DNA of 64,000 nt, taken from NCBI RefSeq assembly GCF_001984155.1, contig NZ_MTQO01000054.1:620001-684000 (forward strand), given 5' to 3'. Below, in pieces: positions 11,440 to 20,079 of this stretch. Position numbers and translations under genes: made by a program. Position 1 is the stretch's first letter. Every line of letters starts with the position of its first letter. The notes under the pieces were generated by a model that was not told the DNA's origin, ran no database searches, and saw only the letters and a program-made list of their open reading frames with translations. Source of the stretch: Actinosynnema sp. ALI-1.44 (GTDB lineage Bacteria; Actinomycetota; Actinomycetes; Mycobacteriales; Pseudonocardiaceae).

Positions 11440-12599
11440 GACTGCCCTCCGACCAGCGCGTCCACTTCGTCATTGGTGTACCCCACAGCGAGCAACGCCG
11501 CACGCGTGTCCGCGCCGAGCGCAGGCCCGGCCGCGTTGCGCCGCGTCGGCGTACGGGAGAACCGCATCGGCGAGCCCAATTGGCGCACCCCGCCCGGTGC
11601 GTCCCAGAGGAAATTCCGCTCGGTGAGCGCGTCGGAGGTGAAAACCTCGCCGTAGTCGGAGATCGGGGCGCACGGCACGTGGGCGTCGTCCAACGCCGTG
11701 ACCAGTTCGGCGACAGCCCTGTGCCGAGTGGCCTCCTCGATCAGCCGGATCAACTCGTCGACGTGCTCCTTGCGGCGGTACGCGTCGGCGAACCGCTCCT
11801 GGTCGACGAGTGCTTGCAGGCCAAGGACTCCGCACAGGCCACGCCACGCTTTCGGCGTGATCGCGCCGACGGTGAGCCAGCCGTCCGCGCACCGCACGGC
11901 CTGGTACGGCGCCTGCCCCTGGTGGGCGGTGCCGAGCGGGCCACCGACCTCGCCTGTGGCGAAGTACTTCCCGGCCTCCCAGACCGCCAGCGAGACACCG
12001 GATTCCAACAGGCTCACGTCGATGTGCTGGCCATCGCCGCTGCGGTCGCGTTCCCGCAGCGCGGCAAGGACCGCCATCGCGACGTACATCCCGCACACCA
12101 GGTCGCAGACCGGGATGCCGATCTTGGCAGGTGGTCCGCCGGGAGGCCCGGTGATGCTCATCAGGCCGCTGCGCGCCTGCGCCATGATGTCAAGGCCCGG
12201 TAGCGTCGCAAGTGGACCGTCCTGGCCCCAGCCGGACGCCGACGCGTAGATCAGGCCGGGATTGGACGCGCGCAGCGTGTCGTAGTCGAGTCCCAGTCCA
12301 CGCAATGCGCCTGGCCGGAGGTTCTCCACGAGCACGTCGGCGTCGTCGGCCAGCCGCCGGAAGGCCGCGCGGCCGTCCGGTGTCTTCAGGTCGAGCGCGA
12401 CGGATTTCTTGTTCCGGTTCAGCCGGGCGAACGGCGAACTCGCGCCGTCGACGAACGGCCCGGCCTGCCTGACCGGGTCGCCGCCCGCCGGGTTCTCGAT
12501 CTTCAGCACCCGCGCGCCCAGGTCGGCGAGCTGCATGGTGGCGTACGGGCCCGCCATGAACACGCCGACCTCGAGCACCGTGATTCCAGTGAGTGGCAT
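11436..12599 (-). CDS. Class III CoA-transferase (CaiB/BaiF)
   Basis: A 387-residue family III CoA-transferase: VLEVGVFMAGPYATMQLADLGA at the N-terminus, FARLNRNKKSVALDLK, VENLRPGAL, and GLDIMAQARSGLM, whose Asp corresponds to the catalytic Asp that forms the anhydride intermediate. It would move CoA between carboxylic acids, for example from succinyl-CoA to a dicarboxylate. It lies 3 bp after the transporter gene and overlaps the enoyl-CoA hydratase by 4 bp, suggesting uptake, activation and conversion of one acid. Confidence 0.87.
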   Translation of the reverse strand: MPLTGITVLEVGVFMAGPYATMQLADLGARVLKIENPAGGDPVRQAGPFVDGASSPFARLNRNKKSVALDLKTPDGRAAFRRLADDADVLVENLRPGALRGLGLDYDTLRASNPGLIYASASGWGQDGPLATLPGLDIMAQARSGLMSITGPPGGPPAKIGIPVCDLVCGMYVAMAVLAALRERDRSGDGQHIDVSLLESGVSLAVWEAGKYFATGEVGGPLGTAHQGQAPYQAVRCADGWLTVGAITPKAWRGLCGVLGLQALVDQERFADAYRRKEHVDELIRLIEEATRHRAVAELVTALDDAHVPCAPISDYGEVFTSDALTERNFLWDAPGGVRQLGSPMRFSRTPTRRNAAGPALGADTRAALLAVGYTNDEVDALVGGQS

Positions 12600-12602
12600 G
12601 CC

Positions 12603-13871
12603 CTACAGCCAACCCGGAACCACGAGAACCAGCCACGTGACGAGCGGCGCAACAGCGATCATCGTGAACCCCCACGCCATCAGCCGCTTGAACACCAGCT
12701 CACGCGACTCCGGTGGTGCGCTGGCCACGGTGAGCGCGCCGCTGGTGGAGAACGGGCTCGCGTCCACCACGGACGACGACAGCGCGAGCGCCGTGATCAG
12801 TCCGATCGCGCCGACCTGCCCGGTCTGCAGGAACGGCACGGCGAGCGGGATCAACGCGCCGAGGATGCCGGTGGTCGACGCGAACGCCGACACCGCGGCG
12901 CCGATCAGGCAGATCAGCAGCGCTCCGAGCAGCGGCACGCCGATGCCCGCCACGCCGTGGCCGAGGTAGTCGACCGTGCCGATGTCCTCCAGCAGGCTGA
13001 CGTACGTCACGATGCCGCAGATCAGCAGAACCGTGGTCCATGCGACCTGGTTGACGGCGTCCCGCGTGGTCGATGGCGAGACGAGCGTCAGCAGTGCGAC
13101 CACGCTCAACGACAGCAGACCGACGTCGAGGTCGAAGAACAGCGCCCCCACCGCAACGCCGACGATGCCGACCAGGGTGAGGACTCGGTTGAGGTCCAGT
13201 CTGACGGGTGCCTGGACCGTGCCGGGGCCGGAGGGAGCGGGGGCCATCTCGTCGGTGACCCTGCGCCGCAGCAGCTGCCGCCCACCGAAGATCACGAACA
13301 CCACGGCGCTGAGCAGCACGTTGAAGACGAACGAGGCGATGAACAGGGTCATCGGGCTGCCGGGCAGATTGCTGCGCTCCACCACGCCGTTGGTGATGCC
13401 GCCGAAGATGCTCAGTGGCGAGAACCCGCCCGCGCTGGCGCCGTTGATCACGAGCAGGCCCATCAGCACCGGGTTGATCTTGTAACTGGTGGCGAAGCCC
13501 ATCGCGATCGGCGCGACGATCGCGACCGCGGCGGGCACCACCGCGCCGAACGCGGTCAGCACGGCCGTGATCAGGAACATAATCCACGGGATCGCCACGA
13601 CCCGGCCGCCGACCACCCGGACGGCGACGGTCACCAGCCAGTCCACCGTGCCGTTGCTCCTGGCGATGGCGAACAGGTAGGTGACACCGACGAGGATCAC
13701 GAAGAGATTGCTCGGAAAACCGCCGACGATCTCGTCGGTGGATTTGCCGACGACCAGCGTGCCGACGGCGAAGGCGGCGACGAACGCCAGTACGCCCATG
13801 TTGATCGAGAGCGTGGTGCCCAGCACGAACACCGCGACGAGAACCAGTATCGAGATGATTTCGACCGACAT
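12603..13871 (-). CDS. MatC-type dicarboxylate transporter
   Basis: A 422-residue inner-membrane permease with about twelve hydrophobic segments. The N-terminal half matches the dicarboxylate carrier MatC family (LAFVAAFAVGTLVVGKSTDEIVGGFPSNLF, then GASAGGFSPLSIFG). The family imports malonate and related C3-C4 diacids. An inverted repeat (13886-13902) sits 15 bp upstream of the ATG. Operon with the CoA-transferase and enoyl-CoA hydratase; the true substrate is not evident. Confidence 0.82.
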   Translation of the reverse strand: MSVEIISILVLVAVFVLGTTLSINMGVLAFVAAFAVGTLVVGKSTDEIVGGFPSNLFVILVGVTYLFAIARSNGTVDWLVTVAVRVVGGRVVAIPWIMFLITAVLTAFGAVVPAAVAIVAPIAMGFATSYKINPVLMGLLVINGASAGGFSPLSIFGGITNGVVERSNLPGSPMTLFIASFVFNVLLSAVVFVIFGGRQLLRRRVTDEMAPAPSGPGTVQAPVRLDLNRVLTLVGIVGVAVGALFFDLDVGLLSLSVVALLTLVSPSTTRDAVNQVAWTTVLLICGIVTYVSLLEDIGTVDYLGHGVAGIGVPLLGALLICLIGAAVSAFASTTGILGALIPLAVPFLQTGQVGAIGLITALALSSSVVDASPFSTSGALTVASAPPESRELVFKRLMAWGFTMIAVAPLVTWLVLVVPGWL

Positions 13872-13885
13872 ACGCGGCTCCGGGG

Positions 13886-13902
13886 ATTCCGCAATTCGGA
13901 AT
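13886..13902. promoter_or_regulatory. Inverted repeat upstream of matC-like gene
   Basis: Perfect arms ATTCCG and CGGAAT separated by CAATT, 15 bp upstream of the transporter start on the minus strand. The size and placement suit a GntR- or TetR-type operator; no regulator gene is adjacent. Confidence 0.5.
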
Positions 13903-13967
13903 TAACTGTTCGTCCATAGAAAATTAGACGGACAGCCCGGAGCTCGTCAAGGTACGGAGACCGCTGC

Positions 13968-14855
13968 TCAGCCGACGGGGCTTTCCCGCGGCGCGGTTCG
14001 CCTGCTCAGCCAGAACGCGAAGATCCCCGCCGGGATGAACATGACGACGCCGTACACCGCGGCCGGAACAGCCATCTGAGGGTTGTTCAACAACGCTGGG
14101 CTGAGCGCGATCGTGATGGCCAGCGTGCTGTTGTGAATGCCGACCTCCATCGACGACGCGATCGACTGGCGCCGGCCGACTTTGAGCAGGCGCGGCACGG
14201 CGTACCCGACGGCGAGGCTGATCACGCAGAACAGCAACGCGATCGTGCCGACCGACTGCGCGTACGAGCCGATGTTCGCCCGTTCCTGGAACACCGCGAC
14301 GGCGATCGTGGCGGCCATGAACACGATCGCGGCCACCTTGAGCGGCTTGAGCGTCCGGTCGGCGAACGCGGTGAACCGGCGCCGGACCAGCATCCCGATC
14401 GCCACCGGCACCAGCACGATCGCGAACACCTGCAGCATCTTGTCGAACTGCAGGCCGAGTTCCCCGCTGCCGGGCATGAACCCGGTCAGCGACAGGTTCA
14501 CCACGATCGGCAGCGTCACCACCGCGATCACCGCGTTGATCGCGGTCAGCGTGATGTTCAAGGCGACGTCGCCCCCGGCCAGGTGGCTGAATAGGTTCGC
14601 CGTGGTGCCGCCGGGCGACGCGGCGAGCAACATCATCCCCACGGCCAGCGTCGGCGCCAGGTCGAACAGCAGGATCAGGCCGAGGCAGATCGCGGGCAGC
14701 AGCAGGACCTGACACGCCAGCGCGACCGCGGTCGCCTTCGGCACGGCCGCCACGCGTTTGAAGTCCTGCACAGTCAGGGACATCCCCAGGCCGAGCATGA
14801 TCACCCCGAGGGCGATCGGCAGGAACACCGTGGTCACCACGGACGATGAAGTCAC
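13968..14855 (-). CDS. BASS-family (bile acid:sodium symporter-like) transporter
   Basis: A 295-residue membrane protein with nine or ten hydrophobic segments. Family hallmarks: ALGVIMLGLGMSLTVQDFKRV at the N-terminus, LAASPGGTTANLFSHLAGG (substrate/ion binding) and SMEVGIHNSTLAITIAL. Start is the GTG at 14855 behind GGGAGG with 5-base spacing; longer in-frame extensions are not protein-like. BASS proteins carry bile acids, pantothenate or 2-oxo acids; next to a sterol locus a steroid acid is attractive but unproven. Its promoter region is shared with the divergent esterase. Confidence 0.85.
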   Translation of the reverse strand: MTSSSVVTTVFLPIALGVIMLGLGMSLTVQDFKRVAAVPKATAVALACQVLLLPAICLGLILLFDLAPTLAVGMMLLAASPGGTTANLFSHLAGGDVALNITLTAINAVIAVVTLPIVVNLSLTGFMPGSGELGLQFDKMLQVFAIVLVPVAIGMLVRRRFTAFADRTLKPLKVAAIVFMAATIAVAVFQERANIGSYAQSVGTIALLFCVISLAVGYAVPRLLKVGRRQSIASSMEVGIHNSTLAITIALSPALLNNPQMAVPAAVYGVVMFIPAGIFAFWLSRRTAPRESPVG

Positions 14856-14943
14856 CGGACCTCCCTGAACCGGACAATCCGGTGATTGTGTCAACCGGAC
14901 CGGTGTTCGGCCAGGGCGCGGGTGACATCGTGCCAAGCCGTTA

Positions 14944-14959
14944 TGTCCGCTAACGGACA
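14944..14959. promoter_or_regulatory. Perfect inverted repeat in the BASS/esterase intergenic region
   Basis: TGTCCG and CGGACA flank CTAA, giving a perfect 16-bp dyad between the divergent transporter and esterase genes. A second CCGG-rich pair (about 14870-14903, CCGGACAATCCGG and related) lies nearer the transporter. The layout fits a TetR-type operator controlling one or both genes. Confidence 0.5.
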
Positions 14960-15027
14960 ACATGGTTGACAGGTAACCGGCAGGCAGCCAAGTTGGGAAC
15001 ACGGTGCCGGACCGACGGAGGTCGAGC

Positions 15028-15987
15028 ATGCGATTGCGCGGACTGCTGCTGTCTTTGGTGCTGTTCCTCAGCGTTCTCGTCAGTGGAGTTCTCGTCAGTG
15101 CGCCCGCAGCGGCAAGCACCGGCGGCGCCACGGTCGTGCGCGAACAGCAACTCAGCGAACGACTGCTGGAGCTGACCGTGCGTTCAAAGGCCGTCGGACG
15201 CGAAGTCGGCGTGCGGCTGCTGCTGCCCAAGGACTACCGGCGTGCGCCGTATCGCACCTGGCCGACCCTGTACCTGTTGCACGGGTGTTGTGACGGCAAC
15301 AACGGTCACCGGTCATGGACCACCATGACCGACGTCGAGGAGTTCACCGCCAACACCAATGTCCTGATTGTCATGCCGGAAGGCGGACCGGCCGGGTTCT
15401 ACTCGGACTGGCTGACCGGACCGGCGTGGGAAACCTTCCACCTGAAGGAACTCAGGCGTCTGGTCGAACGCGGGTACCGGTCCGGTCACGACCGCGTGGC
15501 CGCCGGCCTGTCCATGGGCGGGTTCGGCGCGTTGTCCTACGCCGCAAGGCATCCCGGGTTCTTCAAGGCCGCGGCGTCGTACAGCGGCCTTGTCCACACG
15601 ACATTCCAGGGCAAGATCGGCACCGACGTGGTCGCCGGGCTCGTCCGGCAGGCCGGCGGCGACCCGCTGGCCCTGTGGGGAGACCCCGAGGCGCAGGCCG
15701 ACGTCTGGGCCGCGCACAACCCGTACGACCTGGCCGGGCGGCTGCGCGGCATCCCCGTCTACCTGGCCACCGGCAACGGCGAACCAGGCCCGCTCGACCC
15801 ACCGGGCACAGGCTTCGACCGCTCCGAGCAGTTCCTCGGCATGCAGTCGGCCGCGGTGGCCGAACGCCTACGCGCCAAGCACGTCCGCGTCATCACGGAC
15901 TTCTACGGACCGGGCACGCACTCCTGGCCCTACTGGCAGCGGGCGCTGCACCGGTCATTCCCGATGTTGCTCGCGGCCTTGCGCTGA
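15028..15987 (+). CDS. Secreted esterase (alpha/beta hydrolase, antigen 85/esterase D-like)
   Basis: A 319-residue secreted hydrolase. The N-terminus has a signal peptide (MRLRGLLLSLVLFLSVLVSG, cleavage near AAAS). Catalytic features: LYLLHGCCDGNNGH (oxyanion region), the nucleophile elbow GLSMGGFGALSYAARHPG and a C-terminal GTHSWPYWQRAL with the likely His. This is the esterase superfamily that includes antigen 85 mycolyltransferases and S-formylglutathione hydrolase; without the Ag85 fibronectin-binding segment it is best called an esterase. Start ATG 15028 follows GGAGG; the GTG at 15004 lacks one. Confidence 0.83.
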   Translation: MRLRGLLLSLVLFLSVLVSGVLVSAPAAASTGGATVVREQQLSERLLELTVRSKAVGREVGVRLLLPKDYRRAPYRTWPTLYLLHGCCDGNNGHRSWTTMTDVEEFTANTNVLIVMPEGGPAGFYSDWLTGPAWETFHLKELRRLVERGYRSGHDRVAAGLSMGGFGALSYAARHPGFFKAAASYSGLVHTTFQGKIGTDVVAGLVRQAGGDPLALWGDPEAQADVWAAHNPYDLAGRLRGIPVYLATGNGEPGPLDPPGTGFDRSEQFLGMQSAAVAERLRAKHVRVITDFYGPGTHSWPYWQRALHRSFPMLLAALR

Positions 15988-16093
15988 CCTGTTCGGCTCC
16001 GCCGAGCGGCATCGCATGGCCGCGCGGGCGAACCCGGCGAGTGGGCCCACTTGCCGCAGCCGTCGGCGCGCTATGCCGAACCCTCCTGAACAC

Positions 16094-17002
16094 TCACGAG
16101 GTTCCGTACACTGGCAGCGGTTGGTTTGCCTGTGCCAGGAGGTGCTTGACCACGGGCGTGAGCTCCGCGGGCGACCAGCGTGCGGGTTTGGTGGCGGTGG
16201 GCCCGGGGCGCCAGCCTTCGGTGAGGCAGATCCGTCCACCGTCCACTTCGAAAACTCGACCGGTGACCTCGCGGGATTCCACGCTGCCGAGCCAGACCAC
16301 CAGCGGCGAGACGTTCTCCGGTGCCATCGCGTCGAACCCGCCCTCAGGCGCGGCCATGGTGGACGCGAACGTCTGCTCGGTCATCCGGGTGCGGGCAGCG
16401 GGCGCGATCGCGTTCACGGTCACGCCGTAGCGGGCCAGTTCGGCGGACGCGACCAGCGTCAGCCCCACGATTCCCGCCTTCGCCGCGCTGTAGTTGCCCT
16501 GGCCGACGCTGCCGAGCAGACCCGCGCCGGAACTGGTGTTGATCACGCGGGCGTCCGGGAGCGCACCGGACTTGGCCGCCGCGCGCCAGTGCGCCGCGGC
16601 GTGGTGCACGGTGGCGAAGTGGCCCTTGAGGTGCACGCGGACGACCGCGTCCCATTCCTCCTCGGCCATGGTCACCAGCATGCGGTCACGCAGGAAGCCC
16701 GCGTTGTTGACCAGCACGTCGAGTCGGCCAAACGTTTGCACGGCTGTCTCGACGAGCCGAGCGGCGCCGTCCCACGAGGCCACGTCGTCGTTGTTCGCGA
16801 CGGCTGAGCCACCCGCTGCCTCGATTTCCGCGACCACGTCGGCCGCGGGACCCGCGGAAGCGCCCGACCCGTCCAGGCCGACGCCGTAGTCGTTCACCAC
16901 GACGTGCGCGCCCTCGGCCGCGAACGCCAAAGCATGCGCTCGGCCGATTCCCCGCGCCGCCCCGGTGACGATGACAACGCGGCCAGAACAGAGCTTGCTC
17001 AA
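16094..17002 (-). CDS. SDR, Rv3548c-like 3-hydroxyacyl-CoA dehydrogenase type
   Basis: A 302-residue short-chain dehydrogenase of the MFE-2 hydroxyacyl-CoA dehydrogenase type: VIVTGAARGIGRAHALAFAAEGA, VLVNNAGFLRDRMLVTMAEEEWDAVVRVHLKGHF, catalytic Ser in NTSSGAGLLGSVGQ and YSAAK, then a C-terminal extension. It corresponds to Rv3548c of the mycobacterial KstR2 region. The start is a TTG that overlaps the stop of the preceding SDR (TTGA). With its partner it lies divergent from echA20 around a KstR2-like site, so a step in HIP-CoA degradation is likely; the exact substrate is unknown. Confidence 0.85.
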   Translation of the reverse strand: MSKLCSGRVVIVTGAARGIGRAHALAFAAEGAHVVVNDYGVGLDGSGASAGPAADVVAEIEAAGGSAVANNDDVASWDGAARLVETAVQTFGRLDVLVNNAGFLRDRMLVTMAEEEWDAVVRVHLKGHFATVHHAAAHWRAAAKSGALPDARVINTSSGAGLLGSVGQGNYSAAKAGIVGLTLVASAELARYGVTVNAIAPAARTRMTEQTFASTMAAPEGGFDAMAPENVSPLVVWLGSVESREVTGRVFEVDGGRICLTEGWRPGPTATKPARWSPAELTPVVKHLLAQANQPLPVYGTS

Positions 17003-17739
17003 GGCGTCTCCCTAGAGAAGTAGACGGGCAGTTCACCCCCGCCGTGCACGAGCAGGGTCGCGCCGGTGACGTAGGAAGCCAGCGGAGAAGCCAGGAACAC
17101 CGCGCACGCACCGACCTCGGCAGGTTCGGCCAAGCGTCCCAAGGGGACAGCGGCGGCCGATTCGGCGAGGACGTCGGCGAAGGCGTCTTCGGTGATGTCG
17201 GTGCGGACCATGCCGACGGCGAGGGAGTTGACGCGCACCTTGGGCGCCCATTCCGCCGCCAGGCTCGCTGCCAGGTTGTTCACGCCCGCTTTGGCCGCGC
17301 CGTAGGCGACCGACTGCGGAGCGGGGCGAGATCCGTTGATACTGCTGATCATCACGATCGAGCCGCCGCTGTCCTGCTGTTGCATGACGGTGTTCACGCG
17401 CTGCGAGACCAGCAGGGGCGCTACGAGGTTGAGCCGGATGACAGCCTCGTGGAACCGGGGCGATGCCGTGGCCGTGTCGGCGACGGGTGCGCCGCCTGCG
17501 TTGTTGACCAGGACATCCAACCGTCCGTAGCGGTCGACGACCGACGTGACCATGGCGTCGATCTGCTCGACGTCCCGGATGTCGCACGCGACGAAGTCCG
17601 CGACCGGATCGGCCGGCTGCGTGCGGCCGCAGATGACCACGGTCGCCCCGGCGGACTGGAACGCCTGCGTGACACCGAGTCCGACGCCACGCGCGCCGCC
17701 GGTCACCAGGACCACCGAGCCTTCGAGTGCGAGGTGCAC
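16999..17739 (-). CDS. SDR, Rv3549c-like
   Basis: A 246-residue classical SDR: VLVTGGARGVGLGVTQAF (NAD(P)-binding), LVNNAGG, SSINGSRPAPQSVAYGAAKAG (Ser-Tyr-Lys), and a C-terminal ASYVTGATLLVHGGGELPVYF. It corresponds in position to Rv3549c. GTG 17739 is chosen because AAGGAG lies 7 bases upstream; an ATG at 17787 would reach into the operator. First gene of a two-SDR operon facing away from echA20. Confidence 0.84.
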   Translation of the reverse strand: MHLALEGSVVLVTGGARGVGLGVTQAFQSAGATVVICGRTQPADPVADFVACDIRDVEQIDAMVTSVVDRYGRLDVLVNNAGGAPVADTATASPRFHEAVIRLNLVAPLLVSQRVNTVMQQQDSGGSIVMISSINGSRPAPQSVAYGAAKAGVNNLAASLAAEWAPKVRVNSLAVGMVRTDITEDAFADVLAESAAAVPLGRLAEPAEVGACAVFLASPLASYVTGATLLVHGGGELPVYFSRETP

Positions 17740-17776
17740 GCCTGACTCCTTCTCATGGGCTCCCGGTCCTGATAAG

Positions 17777-17798
17777 TTACCAAGCAATCGCTAGGTTA
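17777..17798. promoter_or_regulatory. KstR2-like operator between SDR operon and echA20
   Basis: A dyad with arms ACCAAGC and GCTAGGT (one mismatch) around AATC. It keeps AnCAAG of the KstR2 consensus on one side but has ATCG instead of CTTG on the other, like the site at 8033. It lies 14 bp upstream of the echA20 ATG and 38 bp upstream of the SDR GTG, suitable for control of both directions. Confidence 0.65.
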
Positions 17799-17811
17799 GG
17801 AAGAAGGGTCC

Positions 17812-18564
17812 ATGGGGATCACCAGCAACCGGGCGGGCCCCGGCGTCACCCGGGTCACCATCGACTTCCCACCGGTGAACGCGCCACCGGTCCAGGGCTG
17901 GTTCGACCTCGCCACGGCCATCACCGCGGCGGGCGACGACCCGGAAACTCGCGTGGTGATACTCCGCGCCGAGGGCAGAGGCTTCTGCGCGGGCGTGGAC
18001 ATCAAGGAAATGCAGCGGTCCACCGGCCACGACGCGCTGATCGGCGCCAACCGCGGCTGCGCGGCGGCCTTCGGAGCTGTGTACGACTGCGCGGTGCCGG
18101 TCATCGCGGCCGTTCAAGGGTTCTGCCTCGGCGGCGGCGTCGGCCTCGTCGGCAACAGCGACATCGTGATCGCCGCGGAAGACGCCTACTTCGGACTGCC
18201 CGAAGTAGACAGAGGCGCGCTCGGCGCGGCCACCCACCTGGCCAGGCTGGTCCCCCAGCACCTGATGCGAACCCTGTACTACACGGCGAGGAACATCGAC
18301 GCCGCCCAACTGCACCACCACGGATCGGTCTACGAGGTCGTGCCACGCGACAAGCTCGACGAAGCGGCACGCACCCTGGCCGACGAGATCGCGGCGAAGG
18401 ACACACGCGTGATCCGCCGCGCCAAAGAGGCGATCAACGGGATCGACCCGCAGCCGGTGCACCGCAGCTACCGCTACGAACAAGGCTTCACGTTCGAACT
18501 GAACCTGACCGGCGCCTCGGACGAGGCACGCGACGCTTTCATCAACGGAGCGAACAATGCGTGA
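17812..18564 (+). CDS. echA20: EchA20, HIEC-CoA ring hydrolase
   Basis: A 250-residue crotonase-family enzyme that, in mycobacteria, hydrolyses the first of the remaining C/D rings in HIP-derived CoA thioesters. Landmarks: VTIDFPPVNAPPVQGWFDLA, GFCAGVDIKEMQ and FCLGGGVGLVGNSDIVIA (oxyanion hole), then YFGLPEVDRGALGAATHLARLVPQHLMR. First gene of the echA20-ipdA-ipdB-ipdC operon, overlapping ipdA by 8 bp, with GAAGAAGGG as ribosome site and a KstR2-like operator upstream. Confidence 0.9.
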   Translation: MGITSNRAGPGVTRVTIDFPPVNAPPVQGWFDLATAITAAGDDPETRVVILRAEGRGFCAGVDIKEMQRSTGHDALIGANRGCAAAFGAVYDCAVPVIAAVQGFCLGGGVGLVGNSDIVIAAEDAYFGLPEVDRGALGAATHLARLVPQHLMRTLYYTARNIDAAQLHHHGSVYEVVPRDKLDEAARTLADEIAAKDTRVIRRAKEAINGIDPQPVHRSYRYEQGFTFELNLTGASDEARDAFINGANNA

Positions 18565-19378
18565 CAAGCGGATGACGCCGTCCGACGTGGTGGCGGAACT
18601 GTCCGACGGGATGACCATCGGCATCGGTGGCTGGGGCTCGCGACGCAAACCCATGGCGCTCGTCCGCGCGATCCTGGACTCCCCGGTACGGGACCTGACG
18701 ATCGTGTCCTACGGCGGCCCCGACGTCGGCCTGCTCGCCGCCGCGGGCAAGATCCGCGAACTGGTCTACGGGTTCGTCTCGCTCGACACCGTCGCCTACG
18801 ACCCGTACTTCCAGAAAGCAAGGCAGGCGGGCGGTCTGGACGTGACCGAGCTCGACGAAGGCATGTTCCAGTGTGGACTGCTCGCCGCCGGGCACCGGCT
18901 GCCGTTCCTGCCGATCCGCGCCGGGCTCGGCTCGGACGTCATGCGGACCAACCCGGAACTACGCACAGTGCGATCCCCGTACGACGGCGAAGAACTCGTG
19001 GCGATGCCCGCGTTGCACCTCGACGTCGCCCTGGTGCACATGAATCGGGCCGACCGGCACGGAAACGCCCAGTACCTCGGCCCGGACCCGTACTTCGACG
19101 ACCTGTTCTGCCTGGCCGCGAAGCGCCGGTACGTCTCGTGTGAGCAGGTGGTGGACACGTTCGACGGCCCGGTGCAGACCTTGCTGTTGAACAGGATGAT
19201 GGTCGACGGGGTCGTGGAAACGCCCAACGGCGCGCACTTCACCAGCTGCGCACCGGACTACACCCGGGACGAGAAGTTCCAGCGGCTCTACGCCGAGGCG
19301 GACTGGGATTCCTTCGCCGACCGGTTCCTGACCGGCGGCGAGCACGGCTACCAGGAGGCGGTGCGCTCATGGCAGTGA
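18557..19378 (+). CDS. ipdA: COCHEA-CoA hydrolase alpha subunit IpdA
   Basis: Alpha subunit of the IpdAB heterotetramer, a class I CoA-transferase fold re-used as a hydrolase that opens the last steroid ring (COCHEA-CoA). 273 residues. GMTIGIGGWGSRRKP at the N-terminus, the family ELDEGMFQ segment (residues 98-105, containing the glutamate region important for hydrolysis), and LVHMNRADRHGNAQYLGPDPYFDDLF. It overlaps echA20 by 8 bp and ipdB by 10 bp, implying stoichiometric translation with IpdB. Confidence 0.92.
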   Translation: MRDKRMTPSDVVAELSDGMTIGIGGWGSRRKPMALVRAILDSPVRDLTIVSYGGPDVGLLAAAGKIRELVYGFVSLDTVAYDPYFQKARQAGGLDVTELDEGMFQCGLLAAGHRLPFLPIRAGLGSDVMRTNPELRTVRSPYDGEELVAMPALHLDVALVHMNRADRHGNAQYLGPDPYFDDLFCLAAKRRYVSCEQVVDTFDGPVQTLLLNRMMVDGVVETPNGAHFTSCAPDYTRDEKFQRLYAEADWDSFADRFLTGGEHGYQEAVRSWQ

Positions 19379-20079
19379 CCAGGGCCGAGGTGTGCGTGGC
19401 GGCGTGCGCGGATCTGTTCGCCGGGGACGGCGAGATCCTGGCCAGCCCCATGGGTTTCGTCCCCGGTCTCGGTGCGAAGCTGGCCAGGCTGACGAGCGAG
19501 CCCGACCTGCTGCTCTCCGACGGCGAGGCTTACCTGCTGACCGCGGACGGCAGAGTCGAGGGCTGGATACCGTACCGCAAGGTCTTCGACGTGGTCGCAC
19601 ACGGCACCAGGCACGTGGTGATGGGCGCGAACCAGCTCGACAAGTTCGGCAACCAGAACATCTCGGCGATCGGCGACCACGGCAAACCGACCAGGCAGTT
19701 GCTCGGGTTCCGCGGCGCGCCCGGCAACACGGTGAACAACAAGACCAGCTACTGGGTTCCCAGGCACAGCAAGCGAGTCATGGTGGACGCTGTCGACGTG
19801 GTCTCGGGCGTCGGTTACGACAAGGACGCGGGGCCGTTCCACAACATCCACCGCGTGGTCACCAACCTCGCGGTGTTCGACTTCGACACGCCCGATCGCA
19901 GTATGCGGATCGCGTCCGTGCACCCCGGTGTCGACGTGCAGGAAGTGCACGACCAGACCGGATTCGAGTTGCCACGCGACGAGCCCGCTGTCACGCGGGA
20001 GCCGAGCGAGCAGGAGCTCGAACTGATCAGGACGGTGCTGGACCCGGACAGCAAACGAGATCGCGAGGTACGCGCGTGA
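19369..20079 (+). CDS. ipdB: COCHEA-CoA hydrolase beta subunit IpdB
   Basis: Beta subunit of IpdAB. 236 residues: RAEVCVAACADLFAGDGEIL, SPMGFVPGLGAKLA, VVMGANQLDKFGNQNISAIG, GAPGNTVNNKTSYWVPRHSK and FDTPDRSMRIASVHPG are typical. It lacks the catalytic Glu of true CoA-transferase beta subunits, consistent with a hydrolase. The start overlaps ipdA by 10 bp and the stop overlaps ipdC (GTGA). Confidence 0.92.
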   Translation: MAVTRAEVCVAACADLFAGDGEILASPMGFVPGLGAKLARLTSEPDLLLSDGEAYLLTADGRVEGWIPYRKVFDVVAHGTRHVVMGANQLDKFGNQNISAIGDHGKPTRQLLGFRGAPGNTVNNKTSYWVPRHSKRVMVDAVDVVSGVGYDKDAGPFHNIHRVVTNLAVFDFDTPDRSMRIASVHPGVDVQEVHDQTGFELPRDEPAVTREPSEQELELIRTVLDPDSKRDREVRA

